A DNA stretch of 64,000 nt from assembly GCF_001702265.1 (NCBI RefSeq), contig NZ_MAUE01000033.1, positions 46,758-110,757 on the forward strand. The letters run 5' to 3'. The position numbers and the translations under genes are program-made. The notes beneath the pieces are model-generated. The model was not told the origin of the DNA, did not search any database, and was given only the letters and a program-made list of their open reading frames with translations. This DNA is from Pseudomonas aylmerensis (lineage in GTDB: Bacteria > Pseudomonadota > Gammaproteobacteria > Pseudomonadales > Pseudomonadaceae). Shown piece after piece: positions 25,063-33,668 of this stretch; position 1 is the stretch's first letter, and each line of letters opens with the position of its first letter.

Positions 25063-25999
25063 CCCGCGCCTGGTGGACCAGGCCATTCAATGGATGATCA
25101 AGCTGCGTTTCAACGTGGCCGACGACGCCAGCACCGCCGCGTTCGATCGCTGGCTGCACACCAGCGCCGAGCACCAGCAGGTGTGGCAGCGGGTGGCGAC
25201 CATGAACGATGATTTCAACCAACTGCCGGCCCAGGTCGGCCGCCATGCCCTGCAAGGTGCGCGTCAACGCATCAGCCGCCGCGAAGGCTTGAAGCTGCTC
25301 GGGCTGGTGGCCGGGGCAGCGGGCTTGACCTGGCTCGGTCGCGACTACACACCGCTGCCCGGCTTGATGGCCGACTACCGCACCGCTACGGGTGAGCGGC
25401 GTTGGGTAGCGTTGGACGACGGCAGCAAGATCCAGCTCAACAGCGCCAGCGCCTTCGACGCCACGTTCAGTGCCGAGCGCCGCCTGGTGCACCTGCACCG
25501 GGGCGAAATGCTGGTGAACACGGGCGTCGACGACCGGCCACTGTGGGTACAGACCCGCGACGGTTACCTGCGTGCCCTCGGCAGCCGCTTCCTGGTGCGT
25601 GAAGAAGCCCAGGGCACGCTGCTCGCCGTCCAACAGGGCGCCGTGGCGTTATTTGCCAACAGCCGGGAGGCCAACGCGCGCCACGTGCTCAAGGCCGGCG
25701 AGCAGGTGCTGTTCGACCACACCGGCGTTCATGCGCCCATCGCCAACGGCCTCGATCCCTGGGGTTGGAGTGACGGCGTGATCAGTGCCCACAATATGCG
25801 CCTGGACGACTTCCTCAGCGAGTTGAGCCGCTACCGCAATGGCCTGCTGCGTTGCAGTGAAGCGGTGGCCGGGTTGCGCGTGTCGGGGACTTATCAGTTG
25901 AACGATACCGATCAGGTGCTGAGCCTGGTGGCGCAATCGCTGCCGGTCGACGTCACCTACCGCAGCCGTTATTGGGTGACCGTCAGCCCTCGCGTTTAA
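25049..25999 (+). CDS. FecR-type anti-sigma factor / regulator
   Basis: The 316-aa protein has a cytoplasmic N-terminus (DQAIQWMIKLRFNVADD...FDRWLHTSAEHQQVW), a hydrophobic segment near residues 82-100 (LKLLGLVAGAAGLTWLG), and a periplasmic FecR domain (RTATGERRWVALDDGSKIQL, then RRLVHLHRGEMLVNTG). It transduces receptor occupancy to the overlapping sigma factor. Its start lies inside the sigma gene end. Confidence 0.87.
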   Translation: MPNSDPRLVDQAIQWMIKLRFNVADDASTAAFDRWLHTSAEHQQVWQRVATMNDDFNQLPAQVGRHALQGARQRISRREGLKLLGLVAGAAGLTWLGRDYTPLPGLMADYRTATGERRWVALDDGSKIQLNSASAFDATFSAERRLVHLHRGEMLVNTGVDDRPLWVQTRDGYLRALGSRFLVREEAQGTLLAVQQGAVALFANSREANARHVLKAGEQVLFDHTGVHAPIANGLDPWGWSDGVISAHNMRLDDFLSELSRYRNGLLRCSEAVAGLRVSGTYQLNDTDQVLSLVAQSLPVDVTYRSRYWVTVSPRV

Positions 26000-26013
26000 C
26001 GCTTCGAAAAATA

Positions 26014-26032
26014 AATGAGGTGAATTCTCATT
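26014..26032. promoter_or_regulatory. Inverted repeat resembling a Fur box before the second receptor gene
   Basis: AATGAG and CTCATT flank a 7-nt spacer, 73 nt upstream of the TonB receptor gene. The symmetry and AATGAG half-sites resemble some Pseudomonas Fur boxes, but the match to the 19-bp consensus is only about 10 positions. Confidence 0.45.
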
Positions 26033-26105
26033 GCCGCTCGACCTGTAAGGAAAGGCCGATCAACAGGCCGGTTCTGTCCACTTCCTTCAGGAGCATCCCG
26101 CGGTC

Positions 26106-28592
26106 ATGCAAGCGTTCCCCTCACAACGTTCTCCACTCAAGCGCGCGGTACAGGCCGCCTTGCTCGGTGCCTGCCTCAGTGGCGGCGCCGTGCCGCTGGC
26201 CGTGCTGGCCGACACCTTGGCGAGTGACACCCAGGCCCGCGACTGGAACATCGCCGCCGGCTCCCTGGCCAGTGCGCTGGACCAGTTCGCCCGCCAGGCC
26301 GGGATCAGCCTGTCGTACGACGCCACCAGCGTGGCCGGCAAGGCCAGCCCGGGCCTGAGTGGCCGCTTCGACCGCGAGCAAGCCCTCGGCCAGTTGCTGC
26401 GCGGCCAGGGCCTGCAAGCCCAGCGCCAGGGCAGCAGCAACTGGCTGCTGTTGCCGCAAGTGGCCGACACCGGCGCACTCAACCTGGGCGCCACCACCGT
26501 CACCGGCGACCGCCTGGGGGCAACCACCGATGGCACCGGGTCCTACACCACCGGCGCAGTCACCATCGGTAAAGGTCAACACAGCCTGCGCGAAACGCCG
26601 CAATCGGTGAGTGTGATGACCCGCCAATTGATGGATGACCAGAACCTCACCACCATCGACGACGTGATGGAGCGCACGCCCGGCATCACCTCCTATGAAT
26701 CGCCGATGGGCGGCAAGTATTTCTATTCCCGTGGTTTCAAGATGCTCGGCCAGTACCAGTACGACGGCGTGCCGCTGGACATGGGCAAGGACTACGCACA
26801 GGCCGACAGTTTCAGCGCCAACATGGCGATCTATGACCGTGTGGAAGTGCTCAAGGGGGCCGCCGGCATACTCAAGGGTGCCGGCACGGCCAGCGGCGCG
26901 GTGAACTTCGTGCGCAAGCGGCCACAGGCCAGCCCCACCACCAGCCTGTCGCTGTCCGCCGGCACCTGGGACAATTACCGCGCCGACGTCGACACCGGCG
27001 GCCCGCTGAATGACAGCGGCACGGTGCGCGGCCGTGCGGCGGTCAGCCAGCAGAATCGTGGCTCCTACATGGACATCGCCAAGCGCCAGGACCAGGCCTT
27101 CTACGGCGCCCTCGACATCGACCTCAGCGCCGACACCACCCTCGGCCTCGGCGCCAGTTATGAAGATGTCGATGCCACCCCGTGCTGGGGCGGCCTGCCG
27201 CGCTACGCCGATGGCAAGAGTGCCAAGCTCAGCCGCTCGACCTGCCTGGGCCAATCCTGGAACGACTGGCAAAGCCGGCGCGCCACGTACTTCGCCGACC
27301 TCACGCAGCAGCTCAACGACGACTGGAAACTCAAGGTCGCGGCCGTGCACAGCCGCAACCTGCAAGACATCAAGTACGCCGCCAGCGAAGGCACCATTGC
27401 CTACGACAACCCAGCTCCGACCGCCGTCTCCTACGCGGCGCTGATGGATTACGACCACAAGGACTTCGGCCTCGACGCCTACCTCGACGGCAAATTCGAA
27501 GCCTTCGGCCTGCAGCACGAACTGATCCTCGGCGCCAACGGCAGCCGTGGCACTCAGGACGACATCTACGCGATCCAGAACCTGCCCACGCGCCAGAGCA
27601 TTTACCAACCCAACCATCACTTCCCGGAACCGGCCGACAACACCTTCTGGCCCAACATGTACCGTGGCAGCACCATCAAGGAGACCGCGACCCAGTACGG
27701 CACTTACGCGACCTTGCGCCTGCGCCTGGCCGAGCCCTTGATGTTCATCGTGGGCAGCCGCGTGAGCTGGTACGAAAACCGTCGCCAGTCCTACAGCCTT
27801 GGTTGGGGCGAATGGTCGCTGCAGGATGCTCGCACGAAGGAAACCGGCGAGGTCACACCGTTCGCCGCGCTGATCTATGACCTCAACGAGCACCTGTCGG
27901 TGTACGCCAGCTACGCGGATATCTTCCAGCCGCAAAGCGCCTACGCCACCGCCGACGGCGCCGCGCTCAAGCCGAAAATCGGCGATAACTATGAGCTGGG
28001 CATCAAGGGCGAGTGGTTCGAGGGGCGCCTCAACAGCTCCCTGGCGCTGTTTCGCTCCATCGAGAAAAACGGCGCCGAAACCGACTACCTGAGTTTCTGC
28101 CCGACCTCCGCCGATGGCTATTGCTACACCGATACCGGCAAGGTCCGCGCCCAGGGCGTGGAGGCCGAAGTCAGCGGCGAACTGCTCGAACGCCTGCAGG
28201 TGTCCGGCGGCTACACGTACACCCAGACCAAGACCCTGAAGAACATCGACAGCACCGCAGAAGGCGGTGTTTCCAACAGCTACGTACCGCGCCACATGCT
28301 GCGGATGTGGGGCGACTACCAGCTCGACGGCGCGCTGTCGAAATGGAGCGTGGGTGCCGGGGTCAATGCCCAGAGCAGCAATTACCGCGTACAGACCATC
28401 AAGCTGGAACAGGCCGGCTACGCGACCTGGAGCGCGCGCCTGGCCTATCGCCTCGACGACACCTGGACCGTGGCGGTCAATGGCAACAATCTCTTCGACA
28501 AAACCTATTACAACACCGTCGGAACTGCATCATGGGGCAACTTCTACGGTGAACCGCGCAATTTCACCGTTAGTTTGAAAGGCAACTTCTGA
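26106..28592 (+). CDS. TonB-dependent siderophore receptor with STN signalling domain
   Basis: The 828-aa receptor has a signal peptide (VQAALLGACLSGGAVPLAVLA), an STN domain (NIAAGSLASALDQFARQAGI), a plug (LRETPQSVSVMTRQLMDDQN; YDRVEVLKGAAGILKGAGTASGAVNFVRKR) and a barrel ending in aromatic Phe (KGNF). The PQSVSV plug start is typical of ferric siderophore receptors of the FpvA/FoxA/FhuE kind. The exact siderophore cannot be told from sequence. It is regulated by the adjacent sigma/FecR pair and probably Fur. A strong hairpin follows the gene. Confidence 0.87.
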   Translation: MQAFPSQRSPLKRAVQAALLGACLSGGAVPLAVLADTLASDTQARDWNIAAGSLASALDQFARQAGISLSYDATSVAGKASPGLSGRFDREQALGQLLRGQGLQAQRQGSSNWLLLPQVADTGALNLGATTVTGDRLGATTDGTGSYTTGAVTIGKGQHSLRETPQSVSVMTRQLMDDQNLTTIDDVMERTPGITSYESPMGGKYFYSRGFKMLGQYQYDGVPLDMGKDYAQADSFSANMAIYDRVEVLKGAAGILKGAGTASGAVNFVRKRPQASPTTSLSLSAGTWDNYRADVDTGGPLNDSGTVRGRAAVSQQNRGSYMDIAKRQDQAFYGALDIDLSADTTLGLGASYEDVDATPCWGGLPRYADGKSAKLSRSTCLGQSWNDWQSRRATYFADLTQQLNDDWKLKVAAVHSRNLQDIKYAASEGTIAYDNPAPTAVSYAALMDYDHKDFGLDAYLDGKFEAFGLQHELILGANGSRGTQDDIYAIQNLPTRQSIYQPNHHFPEPADNTFWPNMYRGSTIKETATQYGTYATLRLRLAEPLMFIVGSRVSWYENRRQSYSLGWGEWSLQDARTKETGEVTPFAALIYDLNEHLSVYASYADIFQPQSAYATADGAALKPKIGDNYELGIKGEWFEGRLNSSLALFRSIEKNGAETDYLSFCPTSADGYCYTDTGKVRAQGVEAEVSGELLERLQVSGGYTYTQTKTLKNIDSTAEGGVSNSYVPRHMLRMWGDYQLDGALSKWSVGAGVNAQSSNYRVQTIKLEQAGYATWSARLAYRLDDTWTVAVNGNNLFDKTYYNTVGTASWGNFYGEPRNFTVSLKGNF

Positions 28593-28608
28593 TCCCGCGA
28601 AACCCCCA

Positions 28609-28637
28609 GTGGCAGGGCACTTAGTGCGCCCTGCCAC
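28609..28637 (+). terminator. Terminator hairpin after the second siderophore receptor gene
   Basis: GTGGCAGGGC (28609-28618) pairs perfectly with GCCCTGCCAC (28628-28637), 17 nt past the receptor stop codon. The following tract (GCCCTCTTTG) is only weakly T-rich, so the termination strength is uncertain. Confidence 0.6.
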
Positions 28638-29021
28638 GCCCTCTTTGTCCCCCCTTCCTACTGCCGCTAGAAAAAGGTTTGTCCTTTAAAGAGGAAAAAT
28701 CTCACATTTGTTCCTACACTCAAAAACACACCCATTCACCGAGTGTTCGGACAAGGAATGTCAATAAAATGCCGCTTAAAAGACTGATTAACCTGTCTAG
28801 CACGCCGCCCCCGCACCATCGTCAATTCGTTGACTAAGCACGAAAAGGGAAACACTCCTTTAGTCACTATCGCCGCAAAATCCCTTCAAATGGATAGCTT
28901 CACTGATATGTGCATTTGGATTGGTAGTTGCGTATTACCCAGAGTAGCCGTAGTTCGAAGTGCCCTCTAACGCCATAGCGGCTTTATTGAAGCGACAACG
29001 AACAACAGCAACTGGAGTGCA

Positions 29022-29032
29022 ATGAGGGATGT
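29022..29032 (+). promoter_or_regulatory. Candidate RsmA/RsmE binding site over the pslA Shine-Dalgarno
   Basis: The pslA ribosome binding site reads ATGAGGGATGT and contains the ANGGA core bound by Rsm/CsrA proteins. It lies 4 to 14 nt before the ATG. RsmA repression of pslA translation is established in P. aeruginosa; its application here is inference from motif and position. Confidence 0.45.
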
Positions 29033-29035
29033 TTT

Positions 29036-30475
29036 ATGCGAGAAAAGTCGTCCGTCGACAGCCTGTTTTTAACGCGCGCCGGTTTTGTTGAGTTCTTTGT
29101 CGTTTTCGTCAAATTGATCCATGGCCTCACGGCCATTCTGCCGCCGCTGGTCCTGGTGCTTTTCCTGGACCCGTTGGCCCCTGAGTTGCGCCCGCATTTC
29201 ATCGGCCTGCTGGTATTTTTCGCAGTGCTGACCATTATTCTGTTCCAGGCCTTGGGCATCTATTCCGAGGAGCTGTTCAGCAACCGCCTGCGCCTCAAAG
29301 CCAAGATCAAGGCCTGGACCGCAGCGTTTTGCATCCTGCTGTTCATGTACCAGATCCTGCAGTTTTTTCCGCAGTTGAGCCCGCGCAACCTGGCCGCGTG
29401 GTACGTCGCCAGCCTGGGCCTGCTGTGCCTCGAACGCCTGGTCATGCTGCGCCTGTACCGCCGGCTGATGAGCGCCGGCAAGTACCTGCAACGCACGGTG
29501 ATCCTGGGCTTTACCGACACGGCCGTGCACGTTGCCGACCACCTGCAGCGCAACGGTGATATCCGCTCCGGCCTGATCGGTTTTATCGACGACCGCACCG
29601 AGCGGATCCCCAAGGAGCTGAGCAACCTGCCCTTGCTCGGCAACACTCGCGACCTGGAAAAACTGATCCGCGCCGAGCAGGTCAACCAGGTCATGATCTG
29701 CCTGCCGTGGGCCGCCGAGCAACGCATCCACGGGCTGGTCAACCGTCTGCGGCAGATGTCGGTGAACGTGATGCTGGTGCCCGACATGGCCGCCCTGCGC
29801 TACGGCCACAGCCGCATCACCGACGTGGGCGGGATCCTGATGTTCAACACCTCGCAATTGCCCTTGCGCGGCTGGTCGCCGGTGATCAAGCGCTGTGAGG
29901 ATTTCCTCCTGGCGAGCCTGGCCCTGGTGGCGTTGTCACCGGTGATGCTGGCGACCGCGATTGCGATCAAACTCGATTCCAAGGGGCCGGTGCTGTTTCG
30001 CCAGAACCGCTACGGCTATAACGACAACGAAATCCGCGTGTTCAAGTTCCGCTCGATGTTCACCGACCAGAGCGACTTCACTGCCGAGCGCCAGACCACC
30101 CGCCAGGACCCGCGCATCACCCGCGTGGGTCGCATCATCCGCAAGACCAGCATCGACGAGTTGCCGCAGCTGTTCAACGTGCTGCTGGGCAACATGTCCA
30201 TGGTCGGCCCGCGCCCGCACGCCACCGCCACCAAGGCCGCGGGCATTCCCTTCGAAGTGGCGGTGAGCGAGTACAGCTCGCGGCACCGGGTCAAGCCCGG
30301 CATCACCGGCTGGGCGCAAATCAATGGTTACCGGGGTGAGACCGACACCCTGTTCAAAATCCAGAAACGTGTCGAGTACGACCTGGAGTACATCTCCAAG
30401 TGGTCGGTGTGGTTTGACTTGTACATCGTCTTCATGACGGTCCCGGCCGTCCTTTCCACCAAGGAAGTCTATTGA
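29036..30475 (+). CDS. pslA: Undecaprenyl-phosphate sugar-1-phosphate transferase PslA
   Basis: The 479-aa protein has an N-terminal block of four hydrophobic helices, a central Rossmann-like domain, a fifth helix, and a C-terminal bacterial sugar transferase domain with KFRSMF, KTSIDELPQLFNVL and MVGPRPHA. This matches WcaJ/PslA-type initiating transferases, which load the first sugar phosphate on undecaprenyl phosphate at the inner membrane. Length and neighbours match P. aeruginosa PslA. It is the first gene of a gene-dense psl operon. Its stop codon overlaps the pslB ATG (TGATG). Confidence 0.93.
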   Translation: MREKSSVDSLFLTRAGFVEFFVVFVKLIHGLTAILPPLVLVLFLDPLAPELRPHFIGLLVFFAVLTIILFQALGIYSEELFSNRLRLKAKIKAWTAAFCILLFMYQILQFFPQLSPRNLAAWYVASLGLLCLERLVMLRLYRRLMSAGKYLQRTVILGFTDTAVHVADHLQRNGDIRSGLIGFIDDRTERIPKELSNLPLLGNTRDLEKLIRAEQVNQVMICLPWAAEQRIHGLVNRLRQMSVNVMLVPDMAALRYGHSRITDVGGILMFNTSQLPLRGWSPVIKRCEDFLLASLALVALSPVMLATAIAIKLDSKGPVLFRQNRYGYNDNEIRVFKFRSMFTDQSDFTAERQTTRQDPRITRVGRIIRKTSIDELPQLFNVLLGNMSMVGPRPHATATKAAGIPFEVAVSEYSSRHRVKPGITGWAQINGYRGETDTLFKIQKRVEYDLEYISKWSVWFDLYIVFMTVPAVLSTKEVY

Positions 30476-31935
30476 TGAATACCCTCAACGGATTAATTCC
30501 CTGCATCATTTCCGGTGGTTCGGGCACGCGGCTGTGGCCGGTGTCCCGGCAGAACATGCCCAAGCCGTTCATGCGCATGCGCGATGGCCAGAGCCTGCTG
30601 CAAAAGACCTTCCAGCGCGCCGCCAAGCTGCCCGGCGTGGAAAGCGTGTTGACGGTGACCAACCGCGACCTGCTGTTTCGCACCCTGGATGACTACCGCC
30701 TGGTCAACAAGGCGCACCTGCCGCTGGATTTGCTGCTGGAGCCGTTCGGCCGCAACACGGCCGCGGCGATTGCCGTGGCGGCGCTGCATGTGCAGGAGCA
30801 TTTCGGCGGCGATGCGCAATTGCTGGTGATGCCTGCCGACCACTTGATCCTCAATGAAGTCGCGTTCGCCGCGGCGGTGACCCAGGCCCGCGACCTGGCC
30901 GAGGCCGGCTACCTGGTGACCTTCGGCATCCAGCCCGACCACCCGGAAACCGGCTTCGGCTATATCGAACAAGGTGAGCCGCTGAGCACCGGCAACCGGG
31001 TCAAGCGCTTCGTCGAGAAGCCCGACCTGGCCACCGCCCAGGCCTACCTCGACGGCGGCAAGCACCTGTGGAACGCCGGCATGTTCTGCTTCAAGGCCAG
31101 CACTCTGGTGGAGGAACTGGCCACCCATGCCCCCGACGTGCTGGAGGCCGCGCGCGCCGCGCTGGAACACAGCCAGAGCCTGCAGAACAAAACCTCGCGC
31201 CAGCGTGAGCTGGACGCCGATGCGTTTGGCAGCGCCCCGGATATTTCCATCGACGTGGCCCTGATGGAAAAGTCCCAGCAAGTCGCCGTGGTGCCCTGCG
31301 ATATCGGCTGGAGCGACATCGGTTCCTGGGAAGCGCTGCGCCAGCTCACGCCCAGCGATGCGCACGGCAACCAGGTCAACGGCGAAGCGATCCTGCATGA
31401 CGTGCACAACTGCTACATCGACTCGCCCAAGCGCGTATTGGGCGCGGTGGGCGTGCGTGACCTGATCATCGTCGACACCCCGGATGCGCTGCTGATCGCC
31501 GACGCCAACCGCAGCCAGGACGTGCGCTACATCGTCGCCGAACTCAAGCGGCAGAATCACCTGGCGTACAGCCTGCACCGTACCGTCACGCGGCCGTGGG
31601 GCACCTACACCGTGCTCGAAGAAAGCAGCCGCTTCAAGATCAAGCGCATCGTGGTCAAGCCCCAGGCCTCGCTGTCATTGCAGATGCACCACCACCGCAG
31701 CGAACACTGGGTGGTGGTCAGCGGCGCGGCGCAGATCACCAACGGCGAGCGTGAATTCCTGATCAACGCCAACGAGTCCACGTACATCCCTGCCGGGCAC
31801 AAACACCGGCTGACCAACCCCGGCATCATCGACCTGGTGATGATCGAGGTGCAGAGCGGCGAGTATTTGGGCGAAGACGACATCGTGCGCTTCGACGACA
31901 TCTACGGGCGCGCCCCTCTTGAGGCGAAGAAATGA
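30475..31935 (+). CDS. pslB: Bifunctional mannose-6-phosphate isomerase / GDP-mannose pyrophosphorylase PslB
   Basis: The 486-aa protein has the nucleotidyltransferase signature IISGGSGTRLWPVSR at the N-terminus, FVEKPD in the middle, and a C-terminal cupin-type isomerase domain (RPWGTYTVLEESSRFKIKRI; QMHHHRSEHWVVVSG). It makes GDP-mannose for the Psl repeat unit. The ATG follows AAGGAAGTCTATTG and overlaps the pslA stop. A TTG one codon upstream is not needed. Confidence 0.93.
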   Translation: MNTLNGLIPCIISGGSGTRLWPVSRQNMPKPFMRMRDGQSLLQKTFQRAAKLPGVESVLTVTNRDLLFRTLDDYRLVNKAHLPLDLLLEPFGRNTAAAIAVAALHVQEHFGGDAQLLVMPADHLILNEVAFAAAVTQARDLAEAGYLVTFGIQPDHPETGFGYIEQGEPLSTGNRVKRFVEKPDLATAQAYLDGGKHLWNAGMFCFKASTLVEELATHAPDVLEAARAALEHSQSLQNKTSRQRELDADAFGSAPDISIDVALMEKSQQVAVVPCDIGWSDIGSWEALRQLTPSDAHGNQVNGEAILHDVHNCYIDSPKRVLGAVGVRDLIIVDTPDALLIADANRSQDVRYIVAELKRQNHLAYSLHRTVTRPWGTYTVLEESSRFKIKRIVVKPQASLSLQMHHHRSEHWVVVSGAAQITNGEREFLINANESTYIPAGHKHRLTNPGIIDLVMIEVQSGEYLGEDDIVRFDDIYGRAPLEAKK

Positions 31936-31936
31936 C

Positions 31937-32848
31937 ATGCGCACTTCGCTAATCATCCCGACCCGAAACGCCTCCAGCCACCTGGCGCGCTTGCTGCCGG
32001 CGCTGAAGATGCAAACCCTGCAACCGGACGAGATGCTGGTAGTCGACAGCGCCTCCAGCGATGACACCGTGGCGCGTTTTCGCGAGTTCGGTGCGCGGGT
32101 CGAGGTGATCGACGCGCGTGATTTCAACCACGGCGGCACGCGCCGCTGGGCCAGCGAACAGGTGGGTGGCGACGCGCTGATCGTCATGACCCAGGACGCC
32201 ATCCCCGCGACCCCGCAGACCTTCGCCAACCTGCTGGATGAATTGCAGCAGGACCCGCTCAACGGCGTGGCTTATGGTCGCCAGCTGCCGCACCCCGATG
32301 CCGGGGTGCTGGGCGCGCAGTCGCGGCACTTCAACTACCCGGAGCAGAGCCGCAGCAAAAGCCTGGCCGATGCGCCCGTGCTGGGGATCAAGACCTGCTT
32401 CAGCTCCGACTCGTTTTCGGTGTACCGGCGCAGCGTGCTGCAGGCGGTCGGTGGCTTTCCCGCCGACGTGATCGGCAGCGAAGACGCCTACGTTGCGGCG
32501 CGCATGCTGCTCGAAGGCTACAAGGTGCGCTACGCCGCCACGGCGCTGGTGCATCACTCCCACGATTACAAACTCATGGATGAGTTTCATCGCTACTTCG
32601 ACATTGGCGTGTTCTACGGTCGCGAGCCGTGGATCAGACAGGCCTTTGGCGACGCCGGCGGTGAAGGCAAACGCTATGTGCTGGCCGAACTCGCGGCCTT
32701 GCGCAAAGCCGGTGCCTTGCACCGCGTACCCGAAGTGCTGGTGCGCAGCGCGTTCAAGTTGCTCGGCTACCGCCTGGGCCATCTTGAGCGCCGCCTGCCG
32801 CTGGCCCTCAAGCGGCGCATCAGCATGTTTCCCGGTTATTGGAGGTGA
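31937..32848 (+). CDS. pslC: Glycosyltransferase family 2 protein PslC
   Basis: The 303-aa GT-A glycosyltransferase has SLIIPTRNASSHLARLLPAL, LVVDSASSDDT, an acidic segment MTQDAIPATP and the EDAYVAARMLLEGYKV catalytic-loop region. It contributes a sugar to the Psl repeat on the cytoplasmic face. It starts 1 nt after the pslB stop. Assignment to PslC rests on family and operon position. Confidence 0.88.
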   Translation: MRTSLIIPTRNASSHLARLLPALKMQTLQPDEMLVVDSASSDDTVARFREFGARVEVIDARDFNHGGTRRWASEQVGGDALIVMTQDAIPATPQTFANLLDELQQDPLNGVAYGRQLPHPDAGVLGAQSRHFNYPEQSRSKSLADAPVLGIKTCFSSDSFSVYRRSVLQAVGGFPADVIGSEDAYVAARMLLEGYKVRYAATALVHHSHDYKLMDEFHRYFDIGVFYGREPWIRQAFGDAGGEGKRYVLAELAALRKAGALHRVPEVLVRSAFKLLGYRLGHLERRLPLALKRRISMFPGYWR

Positions 32849-32853
32849 GCAGC

Positions 32854-33654
32854 ATGACCCACAGGAAGTCCCGCTTGATCAAACCCGCCGTGCTCGCCTT
32901 GGCCATGCTGGCCCTGTCCGCCTGCAATACGCCGGCACGCATCGTCCCGCCCGACGACCAGACTGTCGAGGACGGCAAGCGCGCCCTCGACCAACTCGCC
33001 CAACTGCCGCCGGCGGTGGAACGCATCCGCATCGGCGACCAGTTGCGTATCGTCCGCGATGCCGGCGAGATGCCGACGCTGTCGGCGTTCAACGTCAGCA
33101 CCATCTACGAGCTGACGCTGTACACGGTGCAGAACGACGGCAAGATCAACTACCCCTTCCTGGGGCCGATCCAGGTGGCGCATCGCACCCCCGCTGAGGT
33201 CGCCGCCGACCTGACCAAGAGCCTCGCGCCGGTGTACCGCGAGCCACGCGTGACGGTGAACATCAACCAGGCACCGGGCAACTCGGTGATTGTCGGTGGC
33301 GCGGTGAACAACCCGACAGCGGTCCAGATCGCCACGGCCAACACACTCGAGCAGGCAATCGTCGGCGCCGGCGGGGTCAACCCCTCGGGCAACGCGAGCA
33401 TGGTCGCCTTGCTGCGTGAAGATGCCCAAGGCGCCTACCACGCCTACTTTCTGGATTTCAGCCAGTACCTCAAGACCGGCCCCAACGGGCGCAAACAAGT
33501 GCCGCTGCAACGCGGTGACGTGGTGTTCGTGCCCAAATCCAACGTAGGCGAGCGCATCCAGGGCGTGGATACCTACCTGAACCAACTGATCCCGTTCACC
33601 AAATCCATTGGGGTTGGCTACAACTACACCAGAACCAGCGGCGGCAATAACTAA
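32854..33654 (+). CDS. pslD: Polysaccharide export lipoprotein PslD (Wza-like)
   Basis: The 266-aa protein has a lipoprotein signal (ALAMLALSAC, Cys about residue 24). A polysaccharide biosynthesis/export domain follows (IRIGDQLRIVRD; VQNDGKINYPFLGPIQVAHRTPAEVAADLTK) and then a SLBB-like segment (PGNSVIVGGAVNNP). It forms the periplasm/outer-membrane export channel for Psl. The ATG at 32854 follows GGAGGTGA and lies 5 nt after pslC. Confidence 0.9.
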   Translation: MTHRKSRLIKPAVLALAMLALSACNTPARIVPPDDQTVEDGKRALDQLAQLPPAVERIRIGDQLRIVRDAGEMPTLSAFNVSTIYELTLYTVQNDGKINYPFLGPIQVAHRTPAEVAADLTKSLAPVYREPRVTVNINQAPGNSVIVGGAVNNPTAVQIATANTLEQAIVGAGGVNPSGNASMVALLREDAQGAYHAYFLDFSQYLKTGPNGRKQVPLQRGDVVFVPKSNVGERIQGVDTYLNQLIPFTKSIGVGYNYTRTSGGNN

Positions 33655-33668
33655 AGGAGCGACATCCC

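Larger units (their letters stand above)
28593..29035. other. Intergenic leader region of the psl operon
   Basis: These 443 nt are more AT-rich than the coding DNA and have no supported gene. They begin with a terminator hairpin (28609-28637). A short inverted repeat ACACTC/GAGTGT (28716-28721 and 28741-28746) could be an operator. They end in an SD region resembling an RsmA site. A long untranslated leader before pslA is also known in P. aeruginosa. Confidence 0.55.

Noticed and set aside
26121..28295. A 724-codon minus-strand open frame opposite the second siderophore receptor
   Set aside because: The receptor on the plus strand has a signal peptide, STN, plug and barrel, and the antisense product has only biased composition.
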